Assembly (NCBI GenBank): GCA_963377175.1
Contig: CAUJNA010001600.1
Location: forward strand, 1 to 64,000
DNA: 64,000 nucleotides
Source of the DNA: Effrenium voratum
Taxonomy: Eukaryota; Sar; Dinophyceae; Suessiales; Symbiodiniaceae
Reading direction: 5' to 3'
Numbering within the stretch: the first letter of the stretch is position 1; each line of letters opens with the position of its first letter. The notes under the pieces are model-generated. The model made no database searches. It had not been told where the DNA came from and saw only the letters and a program-made list of their open reading frames with translations. The translations under genes were made by a program, and so were the position numbers. Shown in pieces: positions 22,501-31,500 of this stretch.

Positions 22501-25500
22501 AGCTTCTGGCAAACAGGATTTGGTGAACCATGACAGTATTCGGTGGGCCTAAAGGGCAACATACCTGTCAAAACCAGGTCGCGGATTTGCAAAGGGAGGC
22601 TTCCCTTCGAAATCCCTTTGAAACACCCCACCCCCCTCTCAAAAGGAGTACTGCGCGCATCAAAGGACATACCCACGAGATAGGCCTCCAACAGGCTATC
22701 ATTGGACAGGCCCACGAGAAGCCAAAGATAAGCCCCAAAAGAAGGCTTTTTCAATTGCTAAATAGGTCCCAGCCCACCCCCCCCTCCCCCCCCTTTTGGA
22801 GGTCTGCGACTGATCGATTTTAAAGACCAAAGGCGAATCGCACGTTGCCCCACCTTCCACACGGCAAGTCTACACTTTTGCGCTTCCGCTTCATTTTAGA
22901 GACCAACAAATTGCGATTTGATCCATCCTCAGGCCCCCGCTGTTCGCCCATCATCTCGGACAGCGAGTCGTTCCGCTGCATGGCAAGCTGTACAGGGCGC
23001 GAAGTAGGAGAGTCTGGCCAACAAAAAGTCTGAACTTTTCATTTACCACAAAAATGGTCTTCCCAAAAAGGGACTAAAGCCCAGTAACTCAGGAAGTGAG
23101 CTTCATATGTGATTGGCGTCTTTTGCATTATGCCATTTACCACCTGAAGGCCAGTGCCCTGTGTGAGCGATGGGCAAGTTTCAGTAGGGGGCTTCTAATT
23201 TTCGGCACGCACGAGCAACTGACAATCACAGCGGATGGTTCGTTGGGTAAGGACATGGGACTACCTACTTGAATCTGAATGGGTTTTCCCTGGGCCAAAG
23301 TCCAATCTCTCCTGGTTTGTGCTCTTGTCCAGTTCGGAGTGCCCTTTACGCGGGTTTCTTCGACCTATGGTCACGCTGACTGAGAAGGTAGCATCCTAGA
23401 CCTACCAGTTTGCAATAGAGGGTCCGGAACAACAAAAAAACAATCACGACAAAAAAACCATATTCATCATCCTTTGGCTTCTTTTCGGAAAAGTCAAACG
23501 CCTGGTGGTTATTCTGCGCGCACTTGGGGCCCTTGATGTGATGACCCCGATGCGATCCGACTGCTCTTTGCAGGATTCCGCTGGCGAGCCTTTGCCAGCC
23601 GAGCGGCGCGGACAGAGCAACGTATCGAAAGCTCTTGTGGTCGTCTGTGTTTTTTTTCCCTGCAGGGAAACCAGCAAAAAGCCATCCATCTTAGAAGGAT
23701 TCCTCATTTTGGACCCTCTGTTCTTGGCAACCATCATTCTGTTCAAGCACCAGCTGAGTCCGTCCTCAACGGCAACTGGGGTCATGAAAGCAATTGCAGG
23801 GTTACCTCCCTTCCATGGTTAAGGAAATGGGGTCTGGCCAAACGTTGCTCTTTGGGCGGTTCTTGGGTTCCTTACCCTCCAAAGGCCAGGAACCCCATGA
23901 TGCTGAGGAAGCGAAAACTGGGATACTTGGTTGCTGTTGCCCACTGGAAAATCCACTGCTCTCCAAAAAGTTCAAGTCCAAAGATCCAACCAAATAGCCA
24001 CAAAGGGAAAAGCTACCTACCAACTGGTGCCGGCGTTTTGTCCAGCAGTTGGAGGCAAAGCGCCATCACCTGACTGAACACCTTTGTTCGAGGGGCCATG
24101 ACTCACCATCAGGCCCCTAAATGGATTAAATGGTCGGCTGACCAGAAACTTGGCAAAAGCCTTGGACTTCTCAGATTCTTCAGTTCTTCACACAACCGGC
24201 CTTCCCAAAAACCCGGCAGAAAACCCGAGTGAGTAATTAGAAGCCCCGGCCTGAAGCCCATAGCATCAACCAAGAGACCGCAGAGCCCGGCTCACCCCGG
24301 CCGAACTCACCACCACCACGGCAAGAAAAGACCAATTCGGGTGGCCAAAAGAAGGCAGAAGGCGTTTTTTGGCCACCAGGTCGGTCTTCCCGAAAAGTAG
24401 CTGACATCCGTTTGATGCATTAAACTTAAGGGAACAAAAACGAGCTCCTAACAAACCTCTTCGTCGGCTACAGGGGCTCCTCATCCTCAACAACCTCTAA
24501 GTGCTTCACAGGGGCTTCCAACCCCCAACAGTAATTTTGAATCGCCCTGACAGGCTCACTGTCAGTGATCCAGGAAGAAACACACATGGGATATGTCACC
24601 ATGCGCTATACCCAATTTCTCTCCTAGGTCTTGTGATTGTGGTTTCAGGAACCAGCAGCAAGCCCCAAAAAGTAGGGCCGGCTGAGCGCGGCACCAAGAA
24701 GTAGAGAATCAGTATGTGTACATAGAAGGCCCAAAGCCTCAGCCGCAGCTTCGTTTCACAAAGGGATGTTTTTCTTGTGAGGGTACCGCTCCCATCTTTT
24801 GGCGGTTGTAAAGCGAAACCAAAGGAAATCCATCGTTTTGGGGGTCCAACCTCAACAAAAGACCCCCACCCAAATGGGGAGGATACCGCGGCAATGTTCA
24901 AGGAAACTTACCCAAAACACCTATGCATACCCGTGCTTGCTGGCCTTTGCACCTGAGAGCGAAGAGCGATGAAGTTCTCAGTGGAGAGTTCGGACTGACG
25001 AGCAGCGTCACGCCTACACCTCCGATCCCTGAACAGCTGTTGACAACCACATATCCATGTGCATTACAGGCATACATGAAGAGGCTTCCTCCTATTGACC
25101 CCTTTCAACGTCCCAAATAAAGGCTAAAGGTCTCATTCGGGTAGGTAAAGCATCTAAACTACCCAAAGGCAAAGGCGGAGCCTCACAGCTCACCTCCCGT
25201 CGTCGTGACGCCTCTGGGGCCCGGGCCATGATTGCCGCTGCAGCAGGCGCTCGGTGAAGCGCCGCAGCGCCCCAAAGGCGCCGAATCCGAGAGGGGCGCC
25301 GTGGAGCGCGCGGGGCTCCGGTGGAGCCTTGAGACGGTCGCTTGGGTCGCGGGGGCCATGTAACTTGGCCTGCTGTTTCAATTTAACCAAGTAGGTCTAA
25401 GTTCGCTTTTTGGTTTTGGTGAACATGGATTCATGTCCATCAAAGTGATTGAAATTCATAGCCAAGTAGCGCAGCCTCGTGGCCAAGGGTAAGTGATGCT

Positions 25501-28500
25501 CACACGTGCATGAATCAATGGTCTTCAGCCCGCCTCTGCCTCCCGCGCCGCCTCAAGCGCCGCCTCCCGCGCCGCCTCGGCCGCAGTTCGCGCTGCCTCG
25601 GCGGCATCGGCGCGGAGGGTCTCCGCCGCCAGCTGCCGCTTGTACCTCGCTCAAAGCGAACGGGACTTCCTGTCTGAAACATCCCGCTGAACGGAACCTC
25701 GCGTCAAGTTGACCCAAGGTGCGGCTGAATACCAGCCCAGGGGGAAATGTAGGGTGGCAAAGGAGAGGCCAAGGCTGATTGAACCAAATACATGGAAAAT
25801 AGATGCTCAACTTTGCTCCAACCTTAAAGAGATGGGTACAAATGACGCTGATACGAACTTGTGGTGTGTGTTTTTTTTTGGGGGAAGGGAATGCGTAACA
25901 CTGTTCATCGTTGTCATGTCTTCAAATAGTGAAAAACTCATTACGTGCAACAAATGTGTGTTTTGCTTCCAAAGTTGGGCATTGTCATGAGAAACTCGTC
26001 CACTCACTAAACCGGGCTTCTCTCTTTGAGGTGAAGCTTGCTTTCATTGAACAAAGCAAGCTCGTGGACCCCGCCTCATGTCAACCTGAAACTCTCCCAG
26101 AGTGTCCGGAGTTTTAAAAGCACTCACTGGTGACCGTAGGGCGCCTTTTTCGCCAGAACGGAGGCAATAGGCGGGGGCTTCGGGGTGGTGGCTGCAAAAG
26201 TTTAACTTCCTGTGGGTCCAATGGAACATCCACACAGCTTTCCCAAAAGTTAAAGTCCAAATATCCAACCAAATAGGCATAACGAAAGTGGGTCTTCCGA
26301 AAAAGCTTGTCCAGAAACATGTTATCTCCAGTACTGGGCGGGCCCAGGGCTTCATACATTGAGAAAGGCGTGGCGACATGAAAGTCAAAGCCACAGGGCG
26401 CGCTTTTTGCTCAAAGACATCTCATGCAAACTTCGCGAGGCCTAGACTCAACATCATCCAGCAGCAACCGACAAACAAGGACAGCATGGGCGATCAGAAC
26501 CTCCCAAGAACCCAGAAATCTGGACAAATGACTTATAAAACAAATAAACTGGAAATAAGTACCTCCAGGCGGGCCCTTTGTAGTTTGCCCACAGGAATCA
26601 AACGGTCACTTCCTGGGCGAGTTGTTTGAACAAGTCAAAACTTGTTGTTTGCCCCTGAACGGTCGCTTTTTAACAGTACTATGTGCAGAAACTCGGGGAG
26701 GAAGAAACAACAAAGAACTCACAGATTTACTGTAGTGGTGGTGTTTATTCCCTTACAATTTGAATGCATGTACAGGATCCTTTCCGCGAAGCCTTCCGCG
26801 AGCATGTTTCCCTACAACAAGTGCTTCCGCGGGCCTTCCGCGGGCACGTTATTTCTGGAAATGGAGGAGGGTAGCTTCCACGAGGAAGTTCGTGTGCACA
26901 ATCTGCTAGCAATCCTAGTAAGAGCAAATGTACTTCTGGAAAGAAAAAAAAATCGTCCCTTCCGCGAGCTTCCGCAAGAAAACAAGCCTCCGCAAACCCT
27001 CCGCAAACCTTCGGCGGCTGCAGCCTGTTTTGTTGACATGTCTCCCTCTAGATATGTTTGCATGAGCGGGGACAAAAACGCCACTCACTTGTCGGGCCAA
27101 CACTGGAAAAGCCAATCTCCCTCTGCACAAGTGCCCACTGTCATGCCAAGCAGCTCGAATATCGCCTCAATACTCCTCACCAATGCTCGGTGTTAGGCCG
27201 CAAGCCCCTCTAAGGAAGAGGGAGTCGCCAACTCATGTTTCAGCAAAACAAAGCAAAGGGACAAATTAAACTGCAAAATTAATTGCCAGGGCCACCCCCC
27301 TTCCCCCAAAGCTATTGTGTTGCCATCATCCAAGTCTTCCCGCAAGTGATGGGCTGCGGGGAAAACAGCACCAATTGCTGACTTTGATAATTTACCCCCA
27401 GGAAGACCCCAGCAAGATCCCCCAGCAAAATACGTTTGCCTAGTTCGCCAAGTACAAAGGGGAACTGAACCATGCACATGAAATTCCAAGGAAGCCAACA
27501 TTTACCAATTTCATGTTTAAGGACGTCGGCACTAACCAACACTTTAAGATTCAAAACGCACACACACACACACACCCACACACACACACACCACACACAC
27601 ACACACATTGCACTGGATAAGGCCAGCACCGGCCCACGCAACACTAGCACTGTTTGACTCTACCTCTTGCCTTTAGGAAACCATGAGGAAAGCTTTGGGC
27701 CCTATCTTAGGAAACACCTGATGTCAAACTGGGCAAGCATGGTCCCCAGATCACTATCAGAAGCAAGTGTTTTGTTCAGGGGCCTGTGCCTGTACTTAGA
27801 GCAAACCAGCGCTTACATTGTTCGAACATACCCATATGATATTCGTTGTCAAGCAGTCACTCTGTCAAGTGCCACACTCCAGTGCGGCAGCATCTCCAAC
27901 GAACAGGGAACAAACATGCGAGCTTCGGCCCGCAAAATGGAAGCGTGAAACTGACAAACCCTCCTTTGTTGACCTAGGTCAGGAGCTTTGCTGTTCAGAG
28001 GTTCCGAAATCTAACTTGTTTGTCGGTGGCCACGGACAAGAATGGATAGCCTTGAATTGGAAGTTGACTTTTCACAGGGGAGCCCATTCCAAATAAGATA
28101 CAGGCAAGATAACAAACAAAGGTAGATGCCCCCTTGGACGAACAAAAAGGGCGTCCAAAACGGTCGAAAACATATGCAGACTCTCTACTACCAAAATCGA
28201 AACCTGAAGCTTTCAGGATCCCCACGGAAAGGATCTACCCTCCTGTCCACTAACATGGAACCCACCAAAGGCTCCATTTTTTTCACATTGTCTGCCAGGA
28301 CCCCGAAACATAAGGTTTCCATGGCAACGTGGACAGGATCTTCCATGTGGTTTCCCTCGCTTTATCCGGTGTTTCCACTCCTTAACCTGGGCAACTCAGC
28401 GTTATGCTTCCAGTGGCCCTTCCGTCCTGTCATTCACCGCTTGCAGCGCTTGGGCCATTTCCTCGACCTGCGTCATCCCCAAATGAGCCGCCACGGGCAG

Positions 28501-31500
28501 CATGCGCCCTTGTATGGGGTGTATCCATTTATTTGAGGGTGAACCCTTTTAAATGATTTTCAGGGGAAACCAAAAGGAGGACCATCATTTTTCAGGGGGT
28601 CACCTAAAACAAGACACACCCATATAACAAGAACAACAAACAACAGGTGATCGTAGCTGCGATATTGTTTCGTTGGTTTCGTTTTCTGCAAACTTGAGGA
28701 TACTTTCCCGGAAGTTGTCTTTGAGCCCTGGTTGTTGGAAACAAGCCACTGTGATACCACAGTGGGATGCCAACTCCAATGACCACTTTTAATTAGCCGG
28801 GGGCGGGGCGGGGAGGGGTTTTCTCCTGGCCACTTATACCCCAAATCCACAACCCACAAAGAACGCATCCCTTTTCCCAGTCTGGATCTAAGTGTCCCTT
28901 TGAAAGCCACTTAGCCCCGGCCCCCATGCTATGAACTGCCTTGCTCTTCCTCAGCAAGTGTCGACCGTCTTAGGTTGAATGGAACAGCTTTTTGCTTGAG
29001 GGTCCTGAGGGTCCTGACGACACCTTCGGGGTCAAAGACCCCTTGCCAAAGTGGTTCTGAGACGACCGAGCATCTTCTATATCGGCTAGCAAGGAGCATT
29101 TGAAGGAGGAAGAGAGGTTCTTGGGTTGAAGAAGCAGGAAACGGAGGTTTCATAAGAGCAAAGGATGCTTTGAACAATGTCGGCCTGCGCGCTGCAGGAT
29201 TCCCGGGACTTCTTCTGGCGCGCTGCCATGAGCTTCAAGGCTTGACGCACCTAGGCTCGAGGGCTCAGACCGCAAGTCCGTGAACTCGGGGGTCTTTGAT
29301 TCAAGGGGAAACTCACTTCCTGAGACGGTTGGCATCAGTTGGCCAGAAAAAGTCCCAAGCTTTTTGAGTTTTTACCACTACACTGGTCCCCCCAGAGAGT
29401 TTGAAGTCCATGAGCTCAGGGAGTGAGGGAATGAAGGCAACACCGCACATGAGTGCCCAATTTAATCTCACTTTTGACTCTAGCGTGAACGCGTATTCGG
29501 GCCTTACCGTGAACCCCATGAAACTCCACCCACCGCGAAAAGGTTGTCAAAAGGTAACCCCTGCTTGGAAACCAACTTTCCCGTATCCATCGATCCAGTT
29601 GATCCTGGGTATTCCAGTGACCCTGGTAGCAAAGGACACCATGTTGATCCAATTTTGGTGGTTGACAATTTTCAGCGAGATTCAATCAAGGGAGAAAACT
29701 AAAATAAACATGCCACTGAACTTCTGCCTGTTCCCCATTTTCACCCCACTAAACGGTGGCTGAAACGAAAACAACTTTCCCGCCCCTGCCTTCTCCTCCG
29801 CGTAGCGCTTCTTCTCTGTGTGGGCCTTTGCCAGCTCCGATCGCAGGAAGCCGAGTTCGGCTTCCTTGCCTCGGCGACTCGAATGGTTTGCTCTAGCTCT
29901 TTTCAACCATTGTTCTCTCGGAAACCGTATCCATTTTCCCTGGGTTTCCGGAGGCTTTTGTAGAAAGAAGGATCTCTGGAAAAAATGGAAATGGAAGGTA
30001 CCCCTAGATCTATGCTATCATGCTAGCAGGCTATGGGTCACACATGGGGACATCTCTTGGCTCGCCCCTACAGCAGCCTGGCTTCCTAGGCATAGGCGCT
30101 GGACTAGTCTGGCACTCACGGAAATTCAAGGCCCAAAGCTGGGGTAACCCCCCCAAAACTTACAAAAAAAAAAAATGGATTTCCTTGATGTCCCTTTAAA
30201 CTTTCCTGGACAGGGTAGCCGCCCAAAAACAACAGGGCTTCCTATCCTTCCCTTTTGGACATCGCCAACTACCATAAGGAACAGGTGATGCTTGAAACCA
30301 GAAAAACATGGTCATATGGGTTGTTCTCAAAATGGTGGACCTGCTTGGGATGGTCTTAATCCCCTCCCCAGGCTCCCCAACCGGCCAAGGCACGGAGCAT
30401 TTGAAACTCGCCCAGCTCCTGAGAGCTACCTCCCTCTGTAGTGGCCGCATCCAGCCTGAGTCACTGCTAAGCTAGTACAGGCCCTGGAAATCACAGATTG
30501 GCATGAGGACCCGCATTGCCGGAATGGTTTGTGGGGCACCTTAAAGGCAAGGTAAAGTCATGATCAAAAGAATGAATGCATGCGTTTGTTTAGTACCATA
30601 TACCCTTATACTACCCTCATCCCCCAACATGTGATCTGGTGCACAGTACCCTTTTGAAAACTCCCTTTGGAAAGGTGCTGCGTGCTGCCATGTTTGTTGG
30701 TGAGAGGAATTACCTGTGGAACTTCGCTTAAAAGGGGCCAACATTGGGAATCACAATTGTGAAGACTAACGTGAATGGGTCCATTCACTTTGGGTAAGTG
30801 AGGCTGTTTGAGTTGATTTGGGGCTGGCATGGGCTCATTTGCCTCCTGCAGTCACGTGTACGTAGCCCCAGGCCCAGCAAAAACAGAGAGAACAAGTTGC
30901 CGTAAAAAGCGAAACGGCAGAAATCCACAGAGGGGCCAAAGGCAATAGGGTTAGTTCAGTCTAGCCATCTGTGAAAGGGTCTTTCAAAGCCCGCCGGAGG
31001 CCTCACAAACTACCCTGCGGTTTGTCGCAGAAATGCACAGTGCTGCACCCATGCAAACGTTGTAGAATCCCCAAATGGTGAGCATGCTGACATGTGGCCG
31101 CGGGTCAACACCAATGGTACAATGCCATGTTGGGGTAGGCGCACCACCCATTTTAGAACCTACTTTAGTGGGGATTGGGATGTTCACTGGGGGTACGGGG
31201 TTTTGACCCATAGCCATGTAGAAAAACAGGCAAACACCGACATGACCAATTGTTGTTGTCCATGTGCAGCGGTAGCATCGCCATTTCCTTTCGAGCTGCC
31301 GGGGGAGGCAAGCAGTGAGTTCTATGATGTCAAAAGGGGAAGTTTGCTAGTGGCCTGGGGGTTGATTGGGATACCGTTCTGAGTCCACCTTCAAATATTC
31401 ACCCCACAAGTCACCAGTGAGAAAGTGGACATTTGGGTCAGTAAAAAACTGTCTGTCGTCAGGCCCTAGCTCGGTCCGCACTCGTAATCTCCACAAATTA

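Larger units (their letters stand above)
21155..25211. other. Intron-like stretch
   Basis: Contains a hairpin element (21274-21353), a family-1 copy (23005-23100) and one member of a 57-bp duplicated segment (24469-24526). A GC-richer patch at about 23500-23620 could hide an exon, but no convincing frame with splice signals was found. Confidence 0.35.

Noticed and set aside
23444..23822. GC-richer patch as an exon of the unidentified gene
   Set aside because: Several frames are open but none is bounded by AG-G and GC/GA/GT in a phase that joins the neighbouring exons.
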